A DNA stretch of 64,000 bases from Lactiplantibacillus plantarum (GCF_014131735.1 NZ_CP039121.1:2480001-2544000), one strand, 5' to 3'; positions 1 to 8,906 are shown, counted from the stretch's first letter. Program-made: numbers and translations. Notes: generated by a model from the sequence alone, not told the origin.

Positions 1-1596
1 CCTTTAGAACAAAAAAACGCGGTCAACACACCGAAATATTCGCCAGTTCGACTTTCGGTGTACGCCTACAGCACAATTATTGTTCTATCGCTGTTACTCG
101 CCGCTGCTTTTAAAGTCAGCGGCCTCTTCAGTGATTTCTGGCTTGCCGCGATTTTATTTGGCACGATTTCACTTGGTATTGTAATTGCAGCTTTAAAAGA
201 ACAGGAATTGCTTAGTAAGGCTTTCGGACAAACGATTCTGCTCATCTCGGTCTTTGGTGAACTTGTACCGATGATGGGACTGACGCTCTATGCATCCGTC
301 TACGGCAGTAACTCACAAAGTCTCTGGTTACTATTACTCATTTTAGCCGTTGCCGCACTATTACTCTTACGGTTCAAACCATTCTTCCGCTTCTATCAAA
401 ATATTAACAAATCGACGACACAACTAGATATTCGGTTAGCCTTCTTCTTGATTGTAACGATGGTCACGGTGGCCGAATCCGTCGGTGCTGAAAACATCCT
501 GGGCGCTTTTGTGGCCGGAATCGTCTTGAAACTCTTGAACCCTAGTGAAACGACCCGCGAACGCTTGGATGCTATTGGTTACGGCTTCTTCATCCCGATT
601 TTCTTCATTACGACTGGCGTCGATTTGAACTTACGGACCTTATTAACAAGTGGCAAAACCTTACTATTAATTCCACTATTTTTCTTAGCATACATGGTTG
701 CCAAGATTGGCGGCTACTGGGTCCTAAAGTTACGGTTCAAGCAAGCCAATGCTTTAGCCGGTACCGCGCTGACTGCAACGACAATGACAATGGTATTAGC
801 CGTTCTTCGAGTTGCCAAGTCAATGAAGACAATTACTAGTGACCAGTCCGGCGCTTTCTTACTCGCAGCGCTACTCACTTGTGTCATCTCACCCCTGATT
901 TTTAACAAGTTTTATTCAGCTGAAAAAGAAGACCTGGTCAAAACAGCGGTCCACTTTATCGGCGCTAACTTAAGCACCGTACCCGTTGCACAACAGCTAC
1001 GAAAAGGCTGGTACGACGTGTCAATGTACACGAATCATCCTGAGAATTATCAAACCTACCACGCGCAAGTGCCAGTGACCTTAATGGAAAACTTCACAGC
1101 CCAGGACTTACAGGATCACGGCGTCTTTGACACGGATATTTTGGTACTCGGCCATATTGATGCCGAACGTAACTACGAGCTTGCTAAAGCCGCCAAAGCA
1201 TACGGTGTACGGCGGATCATCGTTCGGTTTGAAGACCGCAATGTGCTCAACGAACATGAAGATGAACTCCGAGAGCTAGGCGTCGAAGTCTACAATACAC
1301 CAGAGGCCAACATTACTTTACTGCGCGCCTTAATTGAATCACCGTCAACCTTGCTATTGCTCAATGATACTGAAAACAGCATCTACGAAGTCCGGGTCCT
1401 CAACCATCTCTATACTGATGTTCAAATTAAGAACTTACAGTTTGCTCAGGATATTACCATTAGTCAAGTCATCCGTAATCGGAAACTGATCGCGCCCAAT
1501 GGAAATACGACGATTATGTACGGTGACCGCTTAATCTTTACCGGGAATAAGCAAACGGCCGCTCAGATTCGACAAGCCTTAGCAACTGCTAATTAA
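1..1596 (+). CDS. Monovalent cation:proton antiporter with TrkA domain (5' truncated)
   Basis: This is the C-terminal part of a CPA2/KefB-type antiporter that exchanges Na+ or K+ for H+ across the membrane. The frame is open to the first base of the window, so the true start lies outside it; the GTG at 58 is internal. About ten hydrophobic segments occupy roughly residues 20-305 of the visible part (Na+/H+ exchanger domain). A Rossmann-like RCK/TrkA-N domain (around VHFIGANLST) and a TrkA-C domain ending at the stop follow; these usually bind nucleotides and gate transport. The ion specificity cannot be read from sequence. The gene is followed after 70 bases by the histidine phosphatase pair. 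Confidence 0.85.
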   Translation, partial: PLEQKNAVNTPKYSPVRLSVYAYSTIIVLSLLLAAAFKVSGLFSDFWLAAILFGTISLGIVIAALKEQELLSKAFGQTILLISVFGELVPMMGLTLYASVYGSNSQSLWLLLLILAVAALLLLRFKPFFRFYQNINKSTTQLDIRLAFFLIVTMVTVAESVGAENILGAFVAGIVLKLLNPSETTRERLDAIGYGFFIPIFFITTGVDLNLRTLLTSGKTLLLIPLFFLAYMVAKIGGYWVLKLRFKQANALAGTALTATTMTMVLAVLRVAKSMKTITSDQSGAFLLAALLTCVISPLIFNKFYSAEKEDLVKTAVHFIGANLSTVPVAQQLRKGWYDVSMYTNHPENYQTYHAQVPVTLMENFTAQDLQDHGVFDTDILVLGHIDAERNYELAKAAKAYGVRRIIVRFEDRNVLNEHEDELRELGVEVYNTPEANITLLRALIESPSTLLLLNDTENSIYEVRVLNHLYTDVQIKNLQFAQDITISQVIRNRKLIAPNGNTTIMYGDRLIFTGNKQTAAQIRQALATAN

Positions 1597-1666
1597 TCGC
1601 AGTGCATTTTATGGTAAACTAAACACATTATGGCTTAGTTTTGAACACCAAGTAGAGGAGTAAATA

Positions 1667-2323
1667 ATGGCAACTTTTTCCGTTTACATGATTCGTCATG
1701 GTCAAACTTACTTTAACAAGTACCGCCGAATGCAGGGCTGGTGTGATTCCCCCCTCACAGCTGTCGGCGAACAGGACGCTCGCAATGCAGGTAAAATGCT
1801 CAACGGTATTGATTTCGATGCCGTTTACGCCAGTGACATGACGCGGGCAATGCGCACCGCAGAATTAATTCTTCCTGCCAGTGGCAATACCGATTTGACG
1901 GTTCAACCAATGGCCGCCTTCCGTGAAGCCTTTTATGGCTATTTTGAAGGTGATGACACGTCGCAGACCTGGTTCATGGTTGGTGCGCCCCATCAAGCAC
2001 CTAGTTTGTCCGCAATTATTGAACAATACGGCATCGAAAAAGCCAAAGATTTCTGTAAAGAAGCTGACCCGTTCCATCGCGCCGAAAATAACGCCGAATT
2101 CTGGCAACGGGTCAATGGCGGTCTCGATACGTTACGTGCTCACCATCACGACGGGGACAAAGTTTTGGTCGTCAGCCACGGCAATACGATTTACAGTATT
2201 GCTGCTCGTTTTGCCGCACTGACCTCACCAGCACGGCCCCAAAATGGGAGCGTCACGAAATTCACAATTAGCGACAACGATGTGACGTTAGACTACTTTG
2301 GCCGCAAAGACCATCTCGACTAA
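1667..2323 (+). CDS. Histidine phosphatase family protein (phosphoglycerate mutase-like)
   Basis: A 218-residue cytoplasmic enzyme of the histidine phosphatase superfamily. The catalytic RHGQT motif is at residues 10-14 and a second His lies in VVSHGNT near residue 168. The family includes cofactor-dependent phosphoglycerate mutases and broad phosphatases; this length and a single-domain layout favour a phosphatase, but the substrate is unknown. The start is set by AGAGGAG seven bases upstream of ATG. It is followed 14 bases later by a close paralogue, so the two are probably one operon formed by tandem duplication. Confidence 0.85.
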   Translation: MATFSVYMIRHGQTYFNKYRRMQGWCDSPLTAVGEQDARNAGKMLNGIDFDAVYASDMTRAMRTAELILPASGNTDLTVQPMAAFREAFYGYFEGDDTSQTWFMVGAPHQAPSLSAIIEQYGIEKAKDFCKEADPFHRAENNAEFWQRVNGGLDTLRAHHHDGDKVLVVSHGNTIYSIAARFAALTSPARPQNGSVTKFTISDNDVTLDYFGRKDHLD

Positions 2324-2337
2324 ATAAGGAGAAACAC

Positions 2338-3015
2338 ATGGCTCAATTTTCAATTTACTTTGTTCGACACGGACAGACTTTTTTCAACTTATATAATCGC
2401 ATGCAAGGCTGGTCTGACTCGCCGTTAACTGAATACGGACAAGCCACCGCAACCAAGGTCGGTCAAGCACTAGCGAACACGGCTTTTGACTACTACTACA
2501 GCAGTGATTCTAAGCGGGCAATCGACACCGCTCAGCTCATTCGACAAGCGGCGGGTGCTACCGCCCAGCCCTTTAAAACACTGATGAACTTTCGTGAAGT
2601 TTTCTATGGTTATTTCGAAGGTGACGATTCAAGTCAGACCTGGTCACTAGTTGGCCGCCAATACGGGGTCACCAGCATGCACGAACTTCTTGAACACGTG
2701 CCTATCGATCAGACTCGCGACTTGATGCGTGAAATCGACCCTTGGCATGAAGCTGAAGACAACTCGATGTACTGGGAACGGATCAACCAGGGCTTTGACT
2801 ACTTGAAAGCTCACCACGATCACCATCAAAAAGTCCTCGTGGTTACCCACGGCACGACAATCCGCAGTATGGTCGCACATTTTGCTCCTGAAATCGACAT
2901 CACGAACGGCCCCAAAAACGGGAGCGTCACTCGCATCGACATCAATGGCGATCAAATTCGCGTCGTCGATTATGCGCAAGACTTAGCTGACGTGAAAGTC
3001 AATCAACACTTATAA
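2338..3015 (+). CDS. Histidine phosphatase family protein, tandem paralogue
   Basis: A 225-residue histidine phosphatase with RHGQT at residues 10-14 and a second catalytic His in VVTHGTT. It shares long blocks with the preceding gene (for example FREVFYGYFEGDDSSQTW against FREAFYGYFEGDDTSQTW), which indicates a local duplication. The ribosome binding site TAAGGAGA precedes ATG. It is the last gene of the pair and is followed within 20 bases by a strong terminator. Substrate unknown; the acid-rich insert after the RHG motif is shared by both copies. Confidence 0.85.
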   Translation: MAQFSIYFVRHGQTFFNLYNRMQGWSDSPLTEYGQATATKVGQALANTAFDYYYSSDSKRAIDTAQLIRQAAGATAQPFKTLMNFREVFYGYFEGDDSSQTWSLVGRQYGVTSMHELLEHVPIDQTRDLMREIDPWHEAEDNSMYWERINQGFDYLKAHHDHHQKVLVVTHGTTIRSMVAHFAPEIDITNGPKNGSVTRIDINGDQIRVVDYAQDLADVKVNQHL

Positions 3016-3030
3016 TTTTGCTCATCAAAC

Positions 3031-3069
3031 AAAACGCTCGCAACCACTGACTGGTCGCGAGCGTTTTTA
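3031..3069 (+). terminator. Rho-independent terminator after the histidine phosphatase pair
   Basis: The stem AAACGCTCGC/GCGAGCGTTT, with an inner ACCA/TGGT pairing, is followed by a T run. Confidence 0.85.
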
Positions 3070-3331
3070 TATTGGCTCTGAAATAACTGTTGTTGGTAAT
3101 TAACTAAATACGTGATTACTGGCGACAGATATCTTTATTTGTATTTTAATCATGGGCTATTGAACAATTCGAATTGAAAAAGGTGCTTGCCATTGTTTGA
3201 CTAAGCACCCGTAGCACTATTCGCAACATCAATTGACAGAGAACCAACTCGGCTATCTTATCAATGATGTCCTTAAACTTTGCTGGTTAAAGACGTGTTT
3301 GAAGAATTCAGGTATGCTACCCCAATTCAAA

Positions 3332-3532
3332 CTATTTTTTCAAAAAAGCAAGCACGTTCTTCTTAGACGGTTTCATGCTTCCTGCTAAGAACGCAATTAC
3401 GACTGCCACAACAGCAAACAAAAGTTCCCAGACTGACCAATTAAAAACTACCGTTAAAGCTAACATAATAGCAGCTGCAATTATCAAGACGCCATCTCTG
3501 GGGCCTAAATTCAGATACGGATACATCATCAT
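3332..3532 (-). CDS. Small two-helix membrane protein
   Basis: A 66-residue hypothetical protein with two hydrophobic segments (about residues 14-31 and 34-50) and a basic tail ending in KK, a typical shape for small Lactobacillaceae membrane proteins. Three ATG codons in a row sit at the start, and the upstream ribosome binding site (AAAGAAGTGA) is weak, so the exact first Met is uncertain. It is not part of an obvious operon. No function can be assigned. Confidence 0.55.
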   Translation of the reverse strand: MMMYPYLNLGPRDGVLIIAAAIMLALTVVFNWSVWELLFAVVAVVIAFLAGSMKPSKKNVLAFLKK

Positions 3533-3836
3533 CAGACGTCACTTCTTTCACTATTTGTTGTACTCAACCAAGACTATACACAGAATTACTGACGAAATTA
3601 AGAAACCCCTCCGAGAGGTAGTGCGTTGACCGGGTGTAACAAGAAAATTTTGTAAAGTCTTGGCAACAGTGCGTCTATCTCAGGTCGGAAGAAGTCTAAG
3701 AATAACCCAAATATTCATTTAACTTCTAAAGTTATTATAACACCGCTTTCATGCTTGTGGTCATTCTTTTATAAAAATATTGAAAAGCTGTTGGGGCTTC
3801 ACTGATGAATCACAAACCCACTAACCCCCCCCAATC

Positions 3837-4151
3837 CTAACTCGTGACTTTGATACCAATAATGCCAATGACCAGCATTGCAATGAAGATCCACGTGATG
3901 GGTGCAATTGTATCTTTGAAGAAAACCAGGCCAACAATTATCGCACCGACCGCACCGATACCGGTCCAAATTGGATATGCAATACTCAACGGTAAGTGTT
4001 TGGTTGCTAATGCTAAGAAGCCAAAACTCAAGACCATGCCAACTACTGTGGCCGCAGCATAGCCAAAGTGACTGAACCCATTACTTAATTTCATCATCGT
4101 AGCCCATACCACTTCAAATAATCCAGCAATAATTAAATAAATCCACGTCAT
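3837..4151 (-). CDS. Small multidrug resistance (SMR/SugE-EmrE type) transporter
   Basis: A 104-residue four-helix membrane protein of the SMR family, which exports small cations such as quaternary ammonium compounds or guanidinium as a dimer driven by protons. The start MTWIYLIIAGLFEVVWA carries the conserved membrane-embedded Glu of helix 1 (GLFEVVWA). GGAGGAATTGATA directly before the ATG at 4151 sets the start; the frame is open further upstream, but that extension runs through a leader hairpin. It is transcribed from its own promoter, with a terminator-like hairpin between promoter and start. The SugE-like F-E-V-x-W-A pattern makes guanidinium export possible but unproven. Confidence 0.88.
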   Translation of the reverse strand: MTWIYLIIAGLFEVVWATMMKLSNGFSHFGYAAATVVGMVLSFGFLALATKHLPLSIAYPIWTGIGAVGAIIVGLVFFKDTIAPITWIFIAMLVIGIIGIKVTS

Positions 4152-4171
4152 TATCAATTCCTCCTCAAAAT

Positions 4172-4232
4172 AAAAAGGACAACGTCCACCCAACTTCCAC
4201 AATGACCTAAGGAAGTTGGGTTAACGTTGTCC
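4172..4232 (-). promoter_or_regulatory. Terminator-like leader hairpin in front of the SMR gene
   Basis: On the minus strand, GGACAACGT pairs with ACGTTGTCC and CCCAACTTCC with GGAAGTTGGG. Together they form one long interrupted stem followed by five T residues, 21 bases before the SMR start codon and downstream of the promoter. It could serve as the NUDIX gene terminator, as an attenuator of the SMR gene, or both. A 12-codon ORF (ATG at 4245, stop in the loop) runs through the 5' arm but has no good ribosome binding site. Confidence 0.6.
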
Positions 4233-4261
4233 GGTGACAATTCATCTTAATATTTCAGTCC

Positions 4262-4290
4262 ACTATAGCAAACCTCATCTGCATGGTCAA
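4262..4290 (-). promoter_or_regulatory. Sigma-A promoter for the SMR gene
   Basis: TTGACC, a 17-base spacer and TATAGT on the minus strand, just after the NUDIX stop codon. Confidence 0.7.
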
Positions 4291-4292
4291 GC

Positions 4293-4730
4293 TTACTCAC
4301 CGCAAAGCATCCACTTTGTCAGTGGGGTCAACGGTGTCGGCAAAGCATCTAAAGCAAAGAAAGCCGCAGTACTCGTCTCATCGGTGGCTTGAATCAATTC
4401 ACCACCCGTTGTATTGGCGCGATATAACGTGGTGACACTGTCAATAATGTCCCCGTTAGGATACTGATAGTGCATCTTGGGCCCACTATAGACATCGATC
4501 AGCGTTAACTCACCCACCGTCAGCCCAGTCTCTTCTTTCAATTCCCGTCGCGCCGTTTGCTGGACCGTCTCTCCCGGTTCAGTCGATCCAGCTGGCAAGC
4601 CCCAACAGTGGTTATCGGTTCGATAAATCAAGACAATTTTGCCAATCGAATTTTGGGCCATTAAAGCCGCACCGGCCACTACTAGCGGTTGGTAACCAAC
4701 TTGCCGCCGCAAATCAAGCACGTAACCCAT
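4293..4730 (-). CDS. NUDIX hydrolase
   Basis: A 145-residue NUDIX protein that hydrolyses a nucleoside diphosphate linked to another group, in the cytoplasm. The full NUDIX box is present (GSTEPGE, seven residues, then RELKEETGL) at about residues 47-69. The start is the ATG at 4730 with GGGAGG nine bases upstream; a longer frame exists but lacks a ribosome binding site and runs into the hflX promoter region. It is divergent from hflX. The substrate (ADP-ribose, NADH, an oxidised nucleotide or another) is not evident. Confidence 0.85.
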   Translation of the reverse strand: MGYVLDLRRQVGYQPLVVAGAALMAQNSIGKIVLIYRTDNHCWGLPAGSTEPGETVQQTARRELKEETGLTVGELTLIDVYSGPKMHYQYPNGDIIDSVTTLYRANTTGGELIQATDETSTAAFFALDALPTPLTPLTKWMLCGE

Positions 4731-4818
4731 TTTTGATTCCTCCCTAATACCCGAAGTCGTAATATTTTGATTAGACATGTTATACTTAATGCAATCATAA
4801 CACGTTAGGAGTGAGTGT

Positions 4819-6114
4819 ATGTCTGAAACCAACGCTCAAAAAGTACAAGAAGTCATCATTGCCGGCATGTCTAAAACGGTCGCCAATTACGACTACGCCA
4901 TGTCCGAGCTAGAAGCGCTCGTTGCAGCCAATAATATGCACGCGGCCCTGCGAATTGACCAAGGATTGGAAAAACCCAACCCGGCCACCTTCTTCGGCAA
5001 AGGTAAAGTTGTCGAAATCAAAGAAGTCGCAGCCGCCAACGATTTGCACATTATGGTCATCAACGCGGATCTGACCCCTAGTCAGGTGCGTAACTTAGAG
5101 GAACAAACGGACATTCAGATCATCGACCGTACTGGTCTGATCTTAGAAATTTTTGGTAACCGTGCGCGGAGCAAGGAAGCCAAATTGCAAGTTAAGATTG
5201 CCCAATTACAATACCAACTTCCCCGATTACGAACGAGTATCTCCAATCGCCTTGACCAACAGGCTGGGGCCGCTGCTGGTGGTGGCGGGGGCTTTACCAA
5301 CCGTGGTGCTGGTGAAACGCAACTGGAATTAAATCGCCGGACAATTCAAGACCGGATCAGTCACGCGAAGCACGAACTTAAGGAACTCAATAAAGACGAA
5401 GTAGTGCGACGTTCACAACGCGATAAAGCTGGGCTCCCCAACGTCGCTTTAGTCGGTTATACCAACGCTGGTAAATCAACGACTATGAATGGTTTAGTGA
5501 AACTGTTCGGTAAGGGTGAAGATAAGCAAGTCTTCGAAAAAGACATGCTTTTCGCAACGTTAGATACAAGTATTCGTCAGTTAACCTTCCCTGACAATAA
5601 GCAGTTACTGCTCAGTGATACAGTCGGGTTTGTCAGCGACTTGCCGCATAACTTGATCAACGCCTTCCGTTCAACGCTAGCCGAAGCTGCCAATGCTGAC
5701 TTACTCATTCAAGTCATCGACTACGCCGATCCCCATTACAAGGAAATGATGGCGACCACTGAAAAGACGCTCAAAGAAATCGGTGTGCACGATGTTCCTA
5801 TGATTTATGCCTTCAATAAAGCTGATTTAACCGAAGCCGACTACCCGAACCAGCAAGATGATCAACTCATCTATACGGCGCGTGATGAGGCCTCACTACA
5901 AGCTTTGACCAGTATGATCAAAGCCAAAGTCTTTAAGAATTACGTGACAACAACGTTATTAATCCCGTTCAATGATGGTGAAGTAGTGGCTTACTTGAAT
6001 GACCACGCCAACATTCTCAAAACGGATTACTTAGCTGATGGCACCCAATTAACAGTCGAACTCAACACTGTCGATGCCCAACGTTATGAAAAATACGTGG
6101 TGACACCTGCTTAA
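4819..6114 (+). CDS. hflX: GTPase HflX
   Basis: A 431-residue ribosome-associated GTPase that splits stalled or heat-damaged 70S ribosomes. An N-terminal HflX domain is followed by a coiled linker and a glycine-rich loop (GGGGGFTNRGAGETQLE), then the G domain: G1 GYTNAGKST from about residue 213, G3 DTVGF and G4 NKAD. Length matches the family. GTTAGGAG precedes the ATG. It is divergent from the NUDIX gene and ends in a strong terminator, so it is monocistronic. Confidence 0.96.
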   Translation: MSETNAQKVQEVIIAGMSKTVANYDYAMSELEALVAANNMHAALRIDQGLEKPNPATFFGKGKVVEIKEVAAANDLHIMVINADLTPSQVRNLEEQTDIQIIDRTGLILEIFGNRARSKEAKLQVKIAQLQYQLPRLRTSISNRLDQQAGAAAGGGGGFTNRGAGETQLELNRRTIQDRISHAKHELKELNKDEVVRRSQRDKAGLPNVALVGYTNAGKSTTMNGLVKLFGKGEDKQVFEKDMLFATLDTSIRQLTFPDNKQLLLSDTVGFVSDLPHNLINAFRSTLAEAANADLLIQVIDYADPHYKEMMATTEKTLKEIGVHDVPMIYAFNKADLTEADYPNQQDDQLIYTARDEASLQALTSMIKAKVFKNYVTTTLLIPFNDGEVVAYLNDHANILKTDYLADGTQLTVELNTVDAQRYEKYVVTPA

Positions 6115-6126
6115 ACGACTCATTCA

Positions 6127-6168
6127 AAAAGATGGCTCTAGGATTAACCGCCTAGAACCATCTTTTTT
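6127..6168 (+). terminator. hflX terminator
   Basis: AGATGG and TCTAGG arms pair with CCTAGA and CCATCT, followed by six T. Confidence 0.85.
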
Positions 6169-6225
6169 GATTTAACAATCAACCCACTCTGTTAATCGCC
6201 AAACCACTAGTGCCAATAGTGAACA

Positions 6226-6786
6226 TCATTCAGTCACCATTAACGCGTGCAATTGCGCCAATAGTTCGGACTGCGACCGTCCTCGCCATTGACGTTGAAA
6301 AGCATAACTAGTCCCCTTCAGCATGGCAATTAACATATCAGCTTGAAACTCACATGCCGGTTTCGAAAGCGTTGGCTTCAAATCACGAACCAGTTGCGTT
6401 AATAGGTCACATAATTGTTGATAAAGTTCGCTCTGATAAAATTGACGGCGACCAGGTTCACCGGCCTCGACATTCATTAATAACGCCATGTTGTGCTCAC
6501 GAATCGCTAAATATTCCCCAATAACATGATCAAAACGTGCCGCTGCACCTACCGAGGTCGTGGTCAAGTAGACTTGATTGGTTTTAATAAAAGTTGCGAC
6601 TCGGTCCGTTACCAATGCCAAACATAGTGTACTTTTATGGGCATAGTGACGATACAACGTTCCGGGACCGATACCAGCGGCCGTCGCAATATCTTTCATA
6701 CTAACGGTTTCGATTGAACGCGCGGCAAAGAGTTGTCGCGCAGCAGTCAAAATTTTCTGTTGGTTAATTTGTGCATCCTTTCGCAT
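6226..6786 (-). CDS. TetR family transcriptional regulator
   Basis: A 186-residue TetR-type repressor with an N-terminal helix-turn-helix (ARQLFAARSIETVSMKDIATAAGIGPGTLYRHYAHKSTL within about the first 60 residues) and a variable ligand-binding C-terminal half. ATG at 6786 is preceded by GGAGG nine bases upstream; a GTG three codons earlier abuts the ribosome binding site and is unlikely. It is divergent from a TauE-like transporter, and a perfect 20-bp palindrome lies between them, the classical local repressor/transporter arrangement. Ligand unknown. Confidence 0.85.
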   Translation of the reverse strand: MRKDAQINQQKILTAARQLFAARSIETVSMKDIATAAGIGPGTLYRHYAHKSTLCLALVTDRVATFIKTNQVYLTTTSVGAAARFDHVIGEYLAIREHNMALLMNVEAGEPGRRQFYQSELYQQLCDLLTQLVRDLKPTLSKPACEFQADMLIAMLKGTSYAFQRQWRGRSQSELLAQLHALMVTE

Positions 6787-6837
6787 TCGACACACCCTCC
6801 TATTTACTTAAGTTCACCATACACTTTTACGCATCAC

Positions 6838-6872
6838 TTGACAAACGGAGTGTACTCCGTTTAAGGTATAAT
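6838..6872 (+). promoter_or_regulatory. Promoter with palindromic TetR operator
   Basis: TTGACA (6838-6843) and TATAAT (6867-6872) flank the perfect inverted repeat AAACGGAGT-GT-ACTCCGTTT (6843-6862). The spacer is longer than ideal (23 bases). The divergent TetR protein is the likely ligand of the palindrome. Confidence 0.7.
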
Positions 6873-6897
6873 TATACAATCTAAGGGGGAATTCACT

Positions 6898-7632
6898 ACG
6901 TTTGTCTTTTTATCCGGATTACTAATCGGCATCTTCGTTAGTCTGATTGGTGGCGGAGGTGCTGCCCTATACCTAGGTGTCTTAACCAGTCAAGTAGGCC
7001 TTGCAACCGCGGTAGCCGTACCAACCTCCCTAATCGTCGCCTTACCAGCCTTATTCTTTGGTTTTATAACACAGTTGAAAATCAAAAATGTCAATTTCAA
7101 GATTGGCAATCAAATGATCATTGCGGCCGTTCCCGGTATCATCGTCGGGACATTCAGCGCACAATTTATTCCCCAACAACTGTATAACTGGATTGTCGGG
7201 ACAATTTTTTTGATTATGGGTGCGATGGTACTAATCAAGTATGTGCACCATTCTAAACAAACTACAGCCGGTCACCAACCTTGGCAAGCTGCCTTCTTTG
7301 GCCTTTTAAGTGGATTGATGGTCGGCATTGGCGGCTTAAGCGGTGGTGCGACCACGGCTGCCGGGTTAGCAATTCTTGGGCTAACGGCCGTTGAAGCCGC
7401 TGGTACTGCCACCTATGTGTTAACTGTTATGTCCACAATCAGTTTAATCGGCCATCTCTTTACTAGTACTTTTGCTTGGCAATCAGGATTGGTCCTCATG
7501 ATTGGCGCAATTATCGGCGCAATCATTACACCACTCGTGATTCGCCATTTAAATTTAGATAAGGTCAACCGCGTATTAACGCCATTTCTTGGTCTTATTA
7601 TTATTTATTTTGGCATCAAAATGTTTATATAA
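6898..7632 (+). CDS. TauE/SafE family membrane transporter (ACG start or start-codon mutation)
   Basis: A 244-codon membrane protein of the TauE/SafE (DUF81) family, which exports sulfite, sulfoacetate or similar organic anions. The frame is open and clearly coding from 6898: the first residues form a typical first helix (FLSGLLIGIFVSLIGGGGAALYLGVL), and the second conserved glycine-rich repeat is GLMVGIGGLSGGATTAAGLAILG. AAGGGGG lies eight bases before codon ACG at 6898, exactly where ATG would be expected. The first canonical start is TTG at 7075, which would delete the first two helices. The gene is therefore either ACG-initiated or impaired by an ATG-to-ACG change. Probably controlled by the divergent TetR protein. 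Confidence 0.75.
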   Translation, partial: TFVFLSGLLIGIFVSLIGGGGAALYLGVLTSQVGLATAVAVPTSLIVALPALFFGFITQLKIKNVNFKIGNQMIIAAVPGIIVGTFSAQFIPQQLYNWIVGTIFLIMGAMVLIKYVHHSKQTTAGHQPWQAAFFGLLSGLMVGIGGLSGGATTAAGLAILGLTAVEAAGTATYVLTVMSTISLIGHLFTSTFAWQSGLVLMIGAIIGAIITPLVIRHLNLDKVNRVLTPFLGLIIIYFGIKMFI

Positions 7633-7640
7633 AGGCAGAT

Positions 7641-7682
7641 AAAAAGTCACTTCAGGCAGTCGTAAACTTGAAGTGACTTTTT
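7641..7682. terminator. Bidirectional terminator between the TauE-like and MFS genes
   Basis: AAAAGTCACTTCA pairs with TGAAGTGACTTTT, with A and T runs on both sides serving the convergent genes. Confidence 0.8.
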
Positions 7683-7751
7683 GATATCCCCTACTGAAAA
7701 AATTCATAATCATGTGTATACCAAGAACAACCTTCTCCAGCATGTTGGTGG

Positions 7752-8906
7752 CTAAGCTAACTGCCGACGACTGACTAGGTAAACAACGATAATCAATGGC
7801 AGCGTCACCATCATCACGGGATAAAACCACGCCATTGGTAATTGACTGCTAATCAGCCCGCCAATGATGGGGCCAAGTGACATTCCGAGATCAACACCAA
7901 TATAAAACGTACTATTGGCTAGCCCATGATCAGCTTTCGGCACGAGCATCAATGCTTTAGCTTGGCAAATTGAAAACATCAAACCGTATCCGGCAGCCAG
8001 TCCTGCTGCACCCAGCAGTAGCATCGCCCAATTGTTCATGTCAGTTAAGCCAATCAATCCTAATAGATTAAAAATTAAGCATAACCAGATGAACCGTTTA
8101 AATGGCACCCGGTCGAACCAATCGCGGAGAATAATTCGCAATACTAATAAAATACCCGCGTACACCGGGAAAAATACCCCCGCTGCCACATGAAAATGCC
8201 GTGCAGCGACGTAGCTGACAATATAGGTTTGGGTGGAAAAATATGGTAATGAAAATAAAAGCAAAATCAAGGCCACGGGGATTACTCGTGGTTGTACGAT
8301 GCGAATATGGTGCTTAGTCGTAGCCGTTTGAGGCGTCACAATTGGTTCACCATGATCACCGACGAATTGAATCATGATGATGAGCAGTAAACTACAGCCC
8401 GCTGCTAACCAAAAAACACTCTGGTAACTGTAATGTTGATACAAGAAGACACTGATTGCCGGCCCGCACGCCATTCCAAGCGCATTCGCTAGCCCATAAA
8501 TGCCCATTCCAGAGCCAATTCGATCGGGTGGCAATAAACTAGCCATCCAGGTTGCCATGCAAACTGAACACAAGGTATATCCCAACCCATTCAAAATTCG
8601 CAATAACATGATTAACGTCACGTTGGTTGTCAAACTATAACCTAAACTAGCTAGTAGCAACAAACAGCCCCCCACGAAGGTCAAACGGTACTTAGAGACC
8701 CGGTCGGTTAAATTCCCAGCAAGTGGCCGGAGCACTAGCGATGTCAAATTCGTTAACCCGGCAATCGTACCGGCAAGCACACTACTAGCGCCAATACCGT
8801 GCGCAAATCCTGCAATCACGGGATTGATTAACATTGGACTCATTAAAAAGAAGAAACTAGCCATTAACACTAACTTTACATCCGGCGTATATAAACGCGT
8901 CTTCAT
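7752..8906 (-). CDS. MFS transporter
   Basis: A 384-residue, about 12-helix major facilitator. The loop 2-3 motif reads GNLTDRVSKYRLTFVGG, a variant of the G-x-x-x-D-R-x-G-R-R signature, and LRILNGLGYTLCSVCMATW follows in helix 4. The start ATG at 8906 overlaps the stop of the MarR gene by one base (TGATG), indicating translational coupling. It is probably a drug or metabolite exporter controlled by its operon partner. The substrate is not predictable. Confidence 0.85.
   Translation of the reverse strand: MKTRLYTPDVKLVLMASFFFLMSPMLINPVIAGFAHGIGASSVLAGTIAGLTNLTSLVLRPLAGNLTDRVSKYRLTFVGGCLLLLASLGYSLTTNVTLIMLLRILNGLGYTLCSVCMATWMASLLPPDRIGSGMGIYGLANALGMACGPAISVFLYQHYSYQSVFWLAAGCSLLLIIMIQFVGDHGEPIVTPQTATTKHHIRIVQPRVIPVALILLLFSLPYFSTQTYIVSYVAARHFHVAAGVFFPVYAGILLVLRIILRDWFDRVPFKRFIWLCLIFNLLGLIGLTDMNNWAMLLLGAAGLAAGYGLMFSICQAKALMLVPKADHGLANSTFYIGVDLGMSLGPIIGGLISSQLPMAWFYPVMMVTLPLIIVVYLVSRRQLA

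Noticed and set aside
4172..4232. Guanidine-II riboswitch upstream of the SMR gene
   Set aside because: Two small hairpins with ACGR loops are required; only one long stem is present.
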